Shown here piece after piece: positions 7,301 to 14,588 of a stretch of DNA of 37,398 nucleotides. Source of the stretch: JAJYVT01 sp035534455 (GTDB lineage: Bacteria; Actinomycetota; Acidimicrobiia; Acidimicrobiales; RAAP-2); NCBI GenBank assembly GCA_035534455.1, contig DATLRV010000016.1, forward strand, positions 1 to 37,398. Reading direction: 5' to 3'. Positions within the stretch are counted from its first letter, which is position 1, and each line of letters begins with the position of its first letter. The notes below the pieces were generated by a model. The model was not told where the DNA came from. It saw only the letters and a list, made by a program, of their open reading frames with translations, and made no database searches. The position numbers and the translations under genes were made by a program.

Positions 7301-8266
7301 ATGGACAGGATCTGGGTGCTCGCGGAGGCGGCGGGGCAGGGCCTGACGCCCCTCACCCTCGAGCTGCTGACCGAGGCGCGCGCGCTCGCCCCGACGGTCG
7401 AGGCCGTCGCCTGGGGCGCCGAGACCGCCTCGACGGCCGTCACGCTCGGCGAGTACGGCGCGTCGCGCGTCTACGACGTCGGCGACCTCGGGGGCGCACT
7501 GCCCGGCGCCGCAGTCGCAGCCGCGATCGCCGGGCTCGTCGAGTCGGGGGAGCGTCCCGACGCCGTGCTCCTTCCCGCCTCCTACGACGGGCGCGACGTC
7601 GCCGGGCGTCTGTCCGCGCGGCTCGACCGCCCCGTCCTCACGAACGTCACCGGCCTCGCCGAGCACGACGGCGCGCTGCTCACCGAGCACCCGGTGTTCG
7701 GCGGGACGCAGATCGCCCACGCGCGCTTCACGGCGGACGGTCCGGGGATCTACGTCGTCCGGGCGAAGTCCTTCGCCGCCGAGCCGTCGGGCGGGGGCCC
7801 CGCAGAGGTGGTCGCCGTGCCGGCGGGCGACGTCGGTCGCACGGGCGCCGCCACGATCGTCGAGCGCCACGTCGAGGCGGCGACCGGCCCGAAGCTCGAC
7901 GAGGCGGCCGTCGTCGTCTCGGGCGGTCGCGGCCTGGGGGCGCCCGAGCACTACGCGCTGGTCGAGGAGCTCGCCGGGCTCCTCCACGGCGCCGCGGGCG
8001 CGAGCCGGGCGATCGTCGACGCCGGGTGGGTGCCCTACTCGCACCAGGTCGGGCAGACCGGCAAGACCGTGAAGCCGACACTGTACGTCGCATGCGGCAT
8101 CTCGGGAGCGACGCAGCATCTCGTCGGGATGAAGGGATCGAAGCACATCGTCGCGGTCAACAAGGACCGGGAGGCGCCCATCTTCTCGGTCGCCGACCTC
8201 GGGATCGTGGGCGACGTGCACAAGGTGCTGCCGGCGCTGATCGAGGCGCTCCGCTCGAGGAGCTGA
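7301..8266 (+). CDS. etfA: Electron transfer flavoprotein, alpha subunit
   Basis: A 321-residue EtfA. The N-terminal alpha/beta half (DRIWVLAEAAGQGLTPLTLELL...) is followed by the C-terminal FAD-binding half with VSGGRGLGAPEHY, VDAGWVPYSHQVGQTGKTVKP, LYVACGISGATQHL and KHIVAVNKDREAPIFSVADLGIVGD, all canonical. The ATG begins two bases after the TGA of etfB, so the two subunits are made from one message in equal amounts. The length is normal for the bacterial family and nothing is missing. Confidence 0.96.
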   Translation: MDRIWVLAEAAGQGLTPLTLELLTEARALAPTVEAVAWGAETASTAVTLGEYGASRVYDVGDLGGALPGAAVAAAIAGLVESGERPDAVLLPASYDGRDVAGRLSARLDRPVLTNVTGLAEHDGALLTEHPVFGGTQIAHARFTADGPGIYVVRAKSFAAEPSGGGPAEVVAVPAGDVGRTGAATIVERHVEAATGPKLDEAAVVVSGGRGLGAPEHYALVEELAGLLHGAAGASRAIVDAGWVPYSHQVGQTGKTVKPTLYVACGISGATQHLVGMKGSKHIVAVNKDREAPIFSVADLGIVGDVHKVLPALIEALRSRS

Positions 8267-8273
8267 ACGGCCG

Positions 8274-8287
8274 CGCCCCGCGGGGCG
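8274..8287. terminator. GC palindrome after etfA, possible terminator
   Basis: CGCCCCGCGGGGCG is a perfect 14-base palindrome starting eight bases after the etfA stop. No T-run follows, as is common in high-GC actinobacteria, so it is only a candidate terminator. The rest of the gap to 8431 holds nothing I recognise. Confidence 0.35.
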
Positions 8288-8431
8288 GAGCCGGCGCCGC
8301 GAGCTCGCCGCGTCGAGGTGGACGCGTGGCCGCGATGGGTAGGTGCCCTGCAGCCGGCGCGCGGGCCGGACTCCTCCCGGACCCGGCGCGCGGCCGGCCC
8401 TCCATCGAACTGCGACGCAAAGGAGTCCACC

Positions 8432-9040
8432 ATGCAGCACCGGCAGGTCGAGAACGAGCGGTGGACGCGGAATACGGGCGTCGACGAGGTGCCCCGCGCC
8501 GGACGCGGGCCGATGGCGGCCATCCGGCGCTTCTTCGCCGCCCTCGGCGGGGGACGAGCCGCGTCCGAGGGCGACCTCGATCCCGCGGCGGCCCTCGTGC
8601 CGCGCCCCGCCGCGCCCCGCTCCCTCGCGTCGGCGCCTCCTCCTCCCACCAACGTGGGCGGGCTGTTCGACACACGCCTGGCCCGTGAGGTGCGCGGCCT
8701 GGTCCACGCCCTCGGCCCGTCCCGGGGTCTGGTGGCCGCCGCGCTCGAGGCGGCCGGAGTGCGCGCGGCCCCGGGGGATCCCGGTCGCTCGCCCGTGGTG
8801 CTCTTCCTCAGCGCGGTCGTCGGCGCCGATCCCGGCGTGAAGAGCATCGCGGTCGGGGGAGGCGCCGTGGTCGTCGAGCTGCGGGCGTGGTGGCGGCCCA
8901 TGGTCGCGGTGGCGCTGCCGGCCGTGGTCGAGGACTTCACGAGGGCCTTCGACGCGGGCTGTTACCCCGCGCTGCTCCGGCCCGAGCACCGCCCCGGCAA
9001 CGCCGACCACGGGCAGGGCGACCCCGAGCGTGCCGGGTAG
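8432..9040 (+). CDS. Hypothetical protein, unrecognised
   Basis: A 202-residue protein I cannot place in a family. The ATG at 8432 is chosen because AAAGGAG (8419-8425) lies six bases upstream; the reading frame stays open further upstream but without support. Residues 1-75 are charged and Pro/Ala-rich and look disordered (MQHRQVENERWTRNTGVDEVP ...). From about 75 there is a compact-looking domain: an amphipathic helix region (TRLAREVRGLVHALGPSRGLVAAALEAAGVRA), hydrophobic strands SPVVLFLSAVVGAD and KSIAVGGGAVVVELRAWW, and a helix VVEDFTRAFDAGCYPALL. There is no signal peptide and no clear membrane span. It ends 28 bases from the convergent SCO1664 gene. Codon use is like its neighbours, so it is probably a real, lineage-restricted gene. 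Confidence 0.65.
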   Translation: MQHRQVENERWTRNTGVDEVPRAGRGPMAAIRRFFAALGGGRAASEGDLDPAAALVPRPAAPRSLASAPPPPTNVGGLFDTRLAREVRGLVHALGPSRGLVAAALEAAGVRAAPGDPGRSPVVLFLSAVVGADPGVKSIAVGGGAVVVELRAWWRPMVAVALPAVVEDFTRAFDAGCYPALLRPEHRPGNADHGQGDPERAG

Positions 9041-9068
9041 CCCGGCAGCCGCCGGCCGAACCCGGCCT

Positions 9069-9770
9069 TCAGACGAGCGGCCAGGGATAGGGGCGGTCCG
9101 ACCCGGGCGCCGGGAGCCTCGCCGTGCGGACGAGCGCCTTCGAACGGCGCACGAGCGCGTCGGTCTCCTCGTCGTCGAGGAGGTCGGCCAGCTCGGCGGG
9201 CAGCTCCTCGTGGGCGAGCCGCCCGAGGTCGCAGACGAGCTCGTCGTCGAGGCGGTCGCCCGCGAAGTCCCAGATCACGGTGCGGAGCTTCGGGTCGGGG
9301 TGGAAGGTGAGCCCGTGGTCGATCGCCCACAGGCGGCCGCCCGCCAAAAGGACGTGGCCGCTCTTGCGGTCGGCGTTGTTGGTGAGGACGTCGAAGGCGG
9401 CGATCCGCCGCAGCTCCGGGTGCCACCGGGGGTCGTCGCGCAGCGTGAAGTAGTGGGAGACGCCGTCATCGTCCACCACGCGTTGGAGCGACCCCTCGCC
9501 GAACGGCCCGTCCTCGCGCCGCACCGTCTCGGGGACGATCCGCCAGCCGAGCCAGTCCGACACGACGCGCGCCGCGACCTCGCGCCGGTGGAGCCCCGGG
9601 GGGAAGTCCCAGAGCCCGCGCTCCCCGGCGCAGGGCTTGTAGACGGCGAGCATCTCGTCGTCGTCCGTCGAGCACGTCACGAGGAGCGTCACGTTGGAGC
9701 TCCCCGCGATCCGGCCGTGCACCTCGATCCGGCCGCACCGCAGCACGTCCGCCGCGCTGACGCGGGTCAC
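9069..9770 (-). CDS. SCO1664-family protein with PI3/PI4-kinase-like fold
   Basis: A 233-residue protein of the actinobacterial SCO1664 family. Kinase-like elements can be followed: a strand with lysine (AVYKP, K45), a helix glutamate (HRREVAARVV, E64), a catalytic-loop segment FDVLTNNADRKSGHVLL (D127, D134) and a metal-binding strand AIDHGLTFHP (D151), which parallel NxDRGxDN and AIDNGLAFP of type II PI4-kinases. The substrate is unknown. The start is the GTG at 9770, which overlaps the TGA of the DUF3090 gene (GTGA); in-frame codons upstream lie within that gene. It is the last of three coupled genes and lies downstream of a phosphatase, so it may form a kinase/phosphatase pair. Confidence 0.82.
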   Translation of the reverse strand: MTRVSAADVLRCGRIEVHGRIAGSSNVTLLVTCSTDDDEMLAVYKPCAGERGLWDFPPGLHRREVAARVVSDWLGWRIVPETVRREDGPFGEGSLQRVVDDDGVSHYFTLRDDPRWHPELRRIAAFDVLTNNADRKSGHVLLAGGRLWAIDHGLTFHPDPKLRTVIWDFAGDRLDDELVCDLGRLAHEELPAELADLLDDEETDALVRRSKALVRTARLPAPGSDRPYPWPLV

Positions 9771-10255
9771 GTCGCGGGGGCGCGGTGGCCGTTCGTCCTG
9801 GGGCAGTCGTGCCCCGACGGGTCGAGGGGGAAGCTGCACAGCGGGCACGGGGGCCTGCCCGCCTCGACGAGGCCCGTGGCCCGGATGGCGAACGCCGCCG
9901 CCTGCTCCCTCGTGATCGCGACGCGCGCCACCGCACCGCCGTCGCCGGCTTCCTCGACGATCACCACGAGACGGTCGGCGTCCTCGTCGTAGGAGACGCC
10001 GATCGTGCCCACCACCCAGTCGGGCTCGACGCCGACGTCGAAGTCGAGGTCCTCGGGGAGATGGCCCGGGCGGCCGAGCTGGCGCACGATGCGGCCGAGG
10101 TAGCTCGCGAGCACCGTCACCTGCTGCTTCTCGACCTTCACGGTCGCCTGGAGCGGCCCTTCGGAGAAGTGGAGCAGGAACATGCGCTCCCCGACGGGAC
10201 CGATCGTCCCGACGGAGAACACGTCGGGGGCGTCGAGGTCCAAGTCGCTGTTCAC
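9767..10255 (-). CDS. DUF3090 family protein with C-terminal zinc-knuckle-like motif
   Basis: A 162-residue protein of the DUF3090 family, known from actinobacteria and functionally uncharacterised. The beginning (DVFSVGTIGPVGERMFLLHFSEG) and the middle (TVKVEKQQVTVLASYLGRIV) are family hallmarks, and the C-terminus CPLCSFPLDPSGHDCPRTNGH offers three cysteines and two histidines in zinc-knuckle spacing. The GTG at 10255 overlaps the phosphatase stop and its own TGA overlaps the SCO1664 start, so all three products are coupled. Sandwiched between a phosphatase and a kinase-like protein, it could be an adaptor or the modified target; that is inference. Confidence 0.85.
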   Translation of the reverse strand: MNSDLDLDAPDVFSVGTIGPVGERMFLLHFSEGPLQATVKVEKQQVTVLASYLGRIVRQLGRPGHLPEDLDFDVGVEPDWVVGTIGVSYDEDADRLVVIVEEAGDGGAVARVAITREQAAAFAIRATGLVEAGRPPCPLCSFPLDPSGHDCPRTNGHRAPAT

Positions 10256-10881
10256 GAGCGCACCAGACCCCCGGCCGAGGCGTTCACGCAGAGCACCCGC
10301 GGCCCGTCGGGGGAGTAACGCACCGCCGACACCGAGCACGTCCCGACGACGAGGCGCTGGAAGAGGTCGATGGGCACGCCCGCCGCCGTCGCGACGAGCG
10401 CCCGGATCGGGTCGGCGTGCGACACGGCGACGACCGTCCCGCCCGGGTGCGCACGGACCAGGCGCCCCACCGCGTCGGTCGCCCTGGCCACGAGCTCGGA
10501 GAAGGACTCACCGCCCGGGAAGGCGAACCCGGCCGGCCACCGCTGGACCGTGGCCCACTCGCGTCGGCGCGCGGCGCGCTTGAGAGAGATCCCCGTCCAC
10601 TCGCCGATGTCGAGGTCGACCAGCCCGCGCTCGGTGCGCACGCGCAGGCCGAGCGCCCGGGCGATGGGTGCCGCGGTCTCGCGGGCGCGCTCGAGCGGGG
10701 ACGCGTAGACGGCGGTCGGTGCCGGCTCGAGCGCCGCGATCGCCGCGGCCACGCGGTCGGCCTGCTCCCTGCCCAGCGCGGAGAGGTGCAACCCCGGCGC
10801 GCGGCCCGGCAGCATCCTGCCGGTCGTCGGGGTGGTGCCGTGACGGACGAAGAGGATCGTCGTCGGCTCGGCGGGGGGCAC
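10252..10881 (-). CDS. Histidine phosphatase family protein (MSMEG_4193-like)
   Basis: A 209-residue member of the phosphoglycerate-mutase-like histidine phosphatase superfamily. Catalytic features: the phospho-acceptor in LFVRHGTT (R13-H14-G15), SPLERARETA (second arginine), DIGEWTG (acid, E94) and VAVSHADPIRAL (H155). It is most like the actinobacterial MSMEG_4193 group, whose genes travel with DUF3090 and SCO1664 genes, usually near mshC of mycothiol synthesis, which is not in this window. The GTG at 10881 begins eight bases after a TACGAT -10 box, suggesting a leaderless message; a more upstream start at 10914 would run through that promoter. First gene of the coupled trio. Confidence 0.87.
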   Translation of the reverse strand: MPPAEPTTILFVRHGTTPTTGRMLPGRAPGLHLSALGREQADRVAAAIAALEPAPTAVYASPLERARETAAPIARALGLRVRTERGLVDLDIGEWTGISLKRAARRREWATVQRWPAGFAFPGGESFSELVARATDAVGRLVRAHPGGTVVAVSHADPIRALVATAAGVPIDLFQRLVVGTCSVSAVRYSPDGPRVLCVNASAGGLVRS

Positions 10882-10889
10882 GGACGTTG

Positions 10890-10899
10890 ATCGTATGCT
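10890..10899. promoter_or_regulatory. Overlapping back-to-back -10 boxes (phosphatase and uracil-DNA glycosylase)
   Basis: Only 26 bases separate the GTG starts at 10881 (minus) and 10908 (plus). The sequence ATCGTATGCT reads TATGCT on the plus strand (10894-10899) and TACGAT on the minus strand (10890-10895). The two hexamers share two bases, and each ends exactly eight bases before its GTG, the spacing expected for leaderless starts. This is the pattern of a symmetric bidirectional promoter. No convincing -35 boxes were found, and they would lie inside the opposite gene. Confidence 0.5.
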
Positions 10900-10907
10900 C
10901 CGGGCCT

Positions 10908-11585
10908 GTGGCATCCGACCGCCTGGCCGCCCTTTCCCAGGCGATCGTGTCCTGCCGGCGCTGCCCTCGCCTCGTCGAATGGCGCGAGCAGGTGCCCCCG
11001 AGGGCGGCGTTCCGTGCCGAGCGCTACTGGCGCCGGCCGGTCCCCGGCTTCGGCGACCCGGGTGCGACCGTGCTCGTCGTGGGGCTCGCGCCGGCGGCGC
11101 ACGGCGCCAACCGCACCGGCCGGATGTTCACGGGCGACCGGTCCGGCGACTGGCTCTACCGCGCCATGTGGCGTGCCGGGTTCGCCAACCGCCCCGAGAG
11201 CCGCGCGGCCGACGACGGGCTCGAGCTCACCGGCGCGTGGGTCACGGCGTCCGTGCGCTGTGCCCCGCCGGCCAACAAGCCGGCGCCCGCCGAGCGCGCC
11301 GAGTGCCTGGGGTACCTGCGCGAGGAGATGGCGCTCCTCGGGCAGGTTCGGGTGGTGGTCGCCCTCGGGCGGCTCGCGTGCGACACGCTGAGCGCGCTCT
11401 ACGGGCTCACGCCGAGGCCGCGCTTCGCGCACCTGGCGGAGCACGACCTCGGGGACGGCAGGGTGCTCGTGTGCTCGTACCACCCGAGCCAGCAGAACAC
11501 GTTCACCGGGAAGCTCACCGAGCCGATGCTCGACGCGGTGTTCGAGCGCGCTCGGGAGCTGTCGGCCGCACCCCGGGCGGGCTGA
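10908..11585 (+). CDS. Family 5 (UdgB-like) Fe-S uracil-DNA glycosylase
   Basis: A 225-residue Fe-S uracil-DNA glycosylase that removes uracil, and in UdgB also hypoxanthine, from DNA. The four cluster cysteines follow the family spacing: C16-x2-C19 near the start and C118-x14-C133. Motif 1 is GLAPAAHGANRTGRMFTGDRSGDWLY, typical of family 5, which lacks the acidic catalytic residue of other families, and motif 2 is HPSQQNTFTGKL. The GTG at 10908 lies eight bases after the -10-like TATGCT, so the message is probably leaderless. It converges with the sensor-kinase gene 16 bases downstream. High GC favours cytosine deamination, so repair of this lesion matters here. Confidence 0.9.
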   Translation: MASDRLAALSQAIVSCRRCPRLVEWREQVPPRAAFRAERYWRRPVPGFGDPGATVLVVGLAPAAHGANRTGRMFTGDRSGDWLYRAMWRAGFANRPESRAADDGLELTGAWVTASVRCAPPANKPAPAERAECLGYLREEMALLGQVRVVVALGRLACDTLSALYGLTPRPRFAHLAEHDLGDGRVLVCSYHPSQQNTFTGKLTEPMLDAVFERARELSAAPRAG

Positions 11586-11601
11586 GCGCCGGGAAGCCGG
11601 G

Positions 11602-13038
11602 TCATGTCGGGGCGCGCGCCGCCGGTGCGCCGCCGGCCGGCCTCCCGGCACCGTCGGCACCGCGCGCTTGCGGCGAGGCAGCGGGCAGCGTGAGCACGAA
11701 GCGGGTGCCCGGCCGCCCGGGGTCGGGCGACACCGGCGACTCCGCCCGGATCTCACCGCCCATCGCCGCGACGAGCTCGGCGACGATCGAGAGCCCGAGT
11801 CCCGACCCGCCGGTGCGTGCCGCCGGACCGCGGTCGACCTGGTAGAAGCGGTCGAACACTCGGTCGATCTCGACCGCGGGGATCCCGGGGCCGTCGTCGA
11901 GCACCGCGACCCAGACCCGGTCTCGGGCGGCCACGCGCCCGACGTCGACCGAGACGGTCGACGAGGCGTGGGCCACGGCGTTCTCCAACAGGTTGGTGAG
12001 CACCTGCGCGAGGCGGTCGGCGTCGGCGCGGGCGCTCGGGCCGGCGCCCTCGGAGCGACGCGTGAGCAGCACGCCGCGCCGACGTGCGTCGGGCGCCACG
12101 GTGTCGGTCGCCTGATCGACGACCCCGAGGAGCTCCACGGCCTCGAGGTGCAGGCGCAGCCTGCGGGCACGGACCTTGGCGAGGTCGAGGAGGTCGCCGA
12201 CCAGCCGTTCCAGACGTGTGGCCTGCTCCGTGATGATGGCCGCCGCGCGTCGCGGATCCGTGGCGACGCCGTCGGCGATCGCTTCGGCGTAGCCCCGGAT
12301 CGACGTCAACGGCGTGCGCAGGTCGTGGGAGACCGAGGCCAACAGCTCGGTCTCGCGCCGGCGGGCCTGTTGGAGCGATGTCGCCATCGTGTTGATGGAC
12401 CGGGCCAGGGAGTCGAGCTCGTCGCCGGGCGTCCCGGCGGCGACGAGCCGCGCGTCGAGGTCCCCCGCGGCGATGCGCCCGGTCACGGCGCTCGCAGCGA
12501 GCAGCGGGCGCGCGATGCGCCGGCTGAGCCCTGCGGCCACGGCGGCGGCGACGGCCGCCGTCGCCGCCACGACGACCACGAAGAACCGCCAGTCCGGGAA
12601 GAGCGCGCCGACGCGCCTGACGAGGAGCACCGCGGCCCGGTCCCGGGGCGGGAGGGGGCCGGTCACGACGCCGAGCGCCGCCGGCACGACGGCGTAGGCG
12701 GTGTCGCCGTCGATCCCCGACCGCGGAGCTCCTGTGGCGGGGAGGACGAGCTGCCCGGGCACGGGCGCGTCCCGAGGGACGGTCGCCACGATCCGGCCGG
12801 AGGGGCCGACGACGACGATGACCGCGCGGTCGAGGCGCAGGACCCGCCCCACCACGCGGAGCGTTGCGCGGCTGCGGACCGCCGACGCGTTGCGGGCGAG
12901 CGCCTCACCCTGGCCGACGAGCTGGGCCACCGCGTGCTGGCGCGCCGTCACCGAGGCCACCACCAGCGCCCCGCCCCCGGCGAGGAGCAGCGTGCCGATG
13001 ACGAGACCGACGACGGTGAGCGTCAGGCGCCGGCGCAC
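11602..13038 (-). CDS. Membrane sensor histidine kinase (HAMP-HisKA-HATPase)
   Basis: A 478-residue membrane sensor. Transmembrane helix 1 covers residues 7-29 and helix 2 about 152-170; the 120 residues between form an extracytoplasmic sensor (DRAVIVVVGPSGRIVATVPRD..., PAS-like pattern). Then come HAMP (about 171-225), HisKA with SVSHDLRTPLTSIRGYAEAI (H238), and HATPase_c with NLLENAVAHA (N353), DDGPGIP (381-387) and GSGLGLSIV (411-419). The last 40 residues are an Ala/Gly/Pro tail. The GTG at 13038 lies 54 bases after the response-regulator stop on the same strand, so both are one operon with the regulator first. The signal cannot be told from sequence. Confidence 0.93.
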   Translation of the reverse strand: MRRRLTLTVVGLVIGTLLLAGGGALVVASVTARQHAVAQLVGQGEALARNASAVRSRATLRVVGRVLRLDRAVIVVVGPSGRIVATVPRDAPVPGQLVLPATGAPRSGIDGDTAYAVVPAALGVVTGPLPPRDRAAVLLVRRVGALFPDWRFFVVVVAATAAVAAAVAAGLSRRIARPLLAASAVTGRIAAGDLDARLVAAGTPGDELDSLARSINTMATSLQQARRRETELLASVSHDLRTPLTSIRGYAEAIADGVATDPRRAAAIITEQATRLERLVGDLLDLAKVRARRLRLHLEAVELLGVVDQATDTVAPDARRRGVLLTRRSEGAGPSARADADRLAQVLTNLLENAVAHASSTVSVDVGRVAARDRVWVAVLDDGPGIPAVEIDRVFDRFYQVDRGPAARTGGSGLGLSIVAELVAAMGGEIRAESPVSPDPGRPGTRFVLTLPAASPQARGADGAGRPAGGAPAARAPT

Positions 13039-13092
13039 GCCCGCCGTCCGGTCCTCGCCGGCACACCTCCGGGTTCCGGTGCGGGGGTCACG

Positions 13093-13767
13093 TCACCCCA
13101 GCCGGTAGCCGAAGCCGCGTACGGTGACGAGGTCGAGCGCGTCGCCGAGCTTCCTGCGGAGCTGCGCCACGTGGACGTCCACGGTCCGCTCGTCGCCGTA
13201 CCAGTCGGCGCCCCATGCGAGCTCCAGCAGCTGGCGGCGGCTGAGCACGATGCCGGCGTGCCGCGCGAGCGCGAGCAGCAGGTTGTACTCCCGGGTCGTC
13301 AGCTCGACCGGCTCGTGGCCGACCCGCACCTCGCAGCGGGCGGGGTCGACGCGGATTGCCCCACCGGACAGCTGGAGCGTCGCCGGCGCCGGCTGGTCGA
13401 CGGTGCGGCGCAGCACGGCCTTCACCCTCGCGACGAGCTCGCGCGGCGAGAACGGCTTCGTGACGTAGTCGTCGGCCCCGAGCTCGAGCCCGAGGACCCG
13501 GTCGATCTCGTCGTTGCGCGCGGTGAGGAAGATGACGGGGGTGGCACCGGTCGCCCGGAGCCGCTGGCAGAGCGCCAGTCCGTCAGTGGCCCCGGGCAGT
13601 CCGATGTCGAGCAGCACGAGCCGGGGAGGGTCGCTCGACGAGAGGCGCAGCGCGTCGTCGGCGTTCCGGGCCTTCACGACCCGGAAGCCCTCCCGTTCGA
13701 GGTAGAGGCTGACGAGCCCGGCGATGTTCTCGTCGTCTTCGACGACGAGGACGGTGCCTGTGGTCAC
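13093..13767 (-). CDS. OmpR/PhoB-family response regulator
   Basis: A 224-residue two-component regulator. The receiver domain has the acidic pocket VVEDDEN (10-12), the phospho-acceptor LLDIGLPG (D54), the switch threonine FLTARN (T82) and TKPFSP (K104). The C-terminal winged helix runs from about 125 to the end with ELTTREYNLLLALARHAG, SRRQLLELAWG, ERTVDVHVAQLRRKL and VTVRGFGYRLG, all typical of the OmpR group. The GTG at 13767 is chosen since it puts the first strand (TVLVVEDD) at the usual place; an earlier GTG at 13794 is possible. It precedes its cognate kinase. Gene order regulator-kinase-(convergent udg) gives no hint of targets beyond the secreted protein gene just upstream. Confidence 0.93.
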   Translation of the reverse strand: MTTGTVLVVEDDENIAGLVSLYLEREGFRVVKARNADDALRLSSSDPPRLVLLDIGLPGATDGLALCQRLRATGATPVIFLTARNDEIDRVLGLELGADDYVTKPFSPRELVARVKAVLRRTVDQPAPATLQLSGGAIRVDPARCEVRVGHEPVELTTREYNLLLALARHAGIVLSRRQLLELAWGADWYGDERTVDVHVAQLRRKLGDALDLVTVRGFGYRLG

Positions 13768-13838
13768 GCCTGCAGTGTCGCGCCGCCCGGCCACGCCGGT
13801 CGGGCCATTCCCGCGGCCGCCCCGGTCGCCCCGGGGCC

Positions 13839-14441
13839 TCAGGACGACCCGGCGCCGGCGTGGTGGGTGCCCGATGCCGGCGACGCGGGGCCTGTCGGGC
13901 GGGTCGGGCCTGTCGGGCGGGTCGGGCGGGATGCCACGACGACCGCGTCGCCGGCCTCGACGACCAGGCCCACCTTGTCGCCGGAGGCCAGCTGGTTCTC
14001 CGGGAGCCCCGGGAACCGGGTCGTCGCGGTGATCGTCGCCGACACGGTGCCACTCGGTGTGTCGGCCGGCGCGATCGTGATGGCGGTCGAGGTCACCGAG
14101 CGCACCACTCCGCGGTCGAAGACGAACGTCTCGGTCGCACCGGACTTCGTGCGCACGAGGAACTGGGCGTGCAGCGTGCCCCGCAGCAGGTGCGCGAGCA
14201 GCGGGTGGCGGCCCCTCGGGCGACGTCCGGTCGGGGTCGCGGTCAGGTGGGCGTGGCGGCCGTGGGAGGTCCTCGCGCCGCTTGTGCCGCTCGCGCCGGC
14301 GACCCCGCCGCTCGCCAGGCTCCCGCCGACCGCCAGGCTCCCGGCGGCGACGAGTCCGGCGGCGGCCACGCCGAGCGATCGACGAGCCCCGTGCGCCGGG
14401 CCCAGCCGCCTTTCGTTCCCGTCACTTAGCGGGTTCTTCAT
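13839..14441 (-). CDS. Secreted or membrane-anchored protein, DUF5666-like
   Basis: A 200-residue exported protein. After MKNPLSDGNERRLGPAHGAR a hydrophobic stretch (SLGVAAAGLVAAGSLAVGG) acts as a signal peptide or anchor. A folded part follows at about 85-175 with strands AQFLVRTKSGATETFVFDRG, VRSVTSTAITIAP and DKVGLVVEAGDAVVVASRP, similar in feel to DUF5666 domains. The C-terminal tail repeats Arg-Pro-Thr-(Gly-Pro-Thr), encoded by a near-perfect GC repeat around 13893-13930. The ATG at 14441 has a good GGAGG six bases upstream. It is transcribed on the same strand as the two-component pair and precedes it, so it may be a co-regulated envelope protein. Confidence 0.68.
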   Translation of the reverse strand: MKNPLSDGNERRLGPAHGARRSLGVAAAGLVAAGSLAVGGSLASGGVAGASGTSGARTSHGRHAHLTATPTGRRPRGRHPLLAHLLRGTLHAQFLVRTKSGATETFVFDRGVVRSVTSTAITIAPADTPSGTVSATITATTRFPGLPENQLASGDKVGLVVEAGDAVVVASRPTRPTGPTRPTGPASPASGTHHAGAGSS

Positions 14442-14467
14442 CTGATGCCTCCGTTGTGTCGGTGTGC

Positions 14468-14486
14468 TCGGCCGGAGACCGGCCGA
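14468..14486. promoter_or_regulatory. Perfect inverted repeat in the leader of the secreted protein gene
   Basis: TCGGCCGG AGA CCGGCCGA has eight-base perfect arms around three bases, centred 36 bases upstream of the ATG at 14441 and 18 bases before its Shine-Dalgarno. It could be an RNA hairpin in the leader or a dimeric operator; nothing decides between them. Confidence 0.4.
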
Positions 14487-14552
14487 CCTGTACAACGGCA
14501 TGGAACCCGACGACCGTTAGCGGCCGACAAGCGGCGCATTAGGGCTGTGTGA

Positions 14553-14574
14553 GGGCTCGCCGAAGGGCGAGCCC
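14553..14574 (-). terminator. Hairpin terminator after the FrhB-like gene
   Basis: GGGCTCGCC and GGCGAGCCC form a nine-base perfect stem closed by a four-base loop (GAAG), 14 bases beyond the stop of the minus-strand gene ending at 14589. No U-tract follows. Its place and strength make it a likely intrinsic terminator. Confidence 0.6.
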
Positions 14575-14588
14575 GGCCCGTCAGACCG

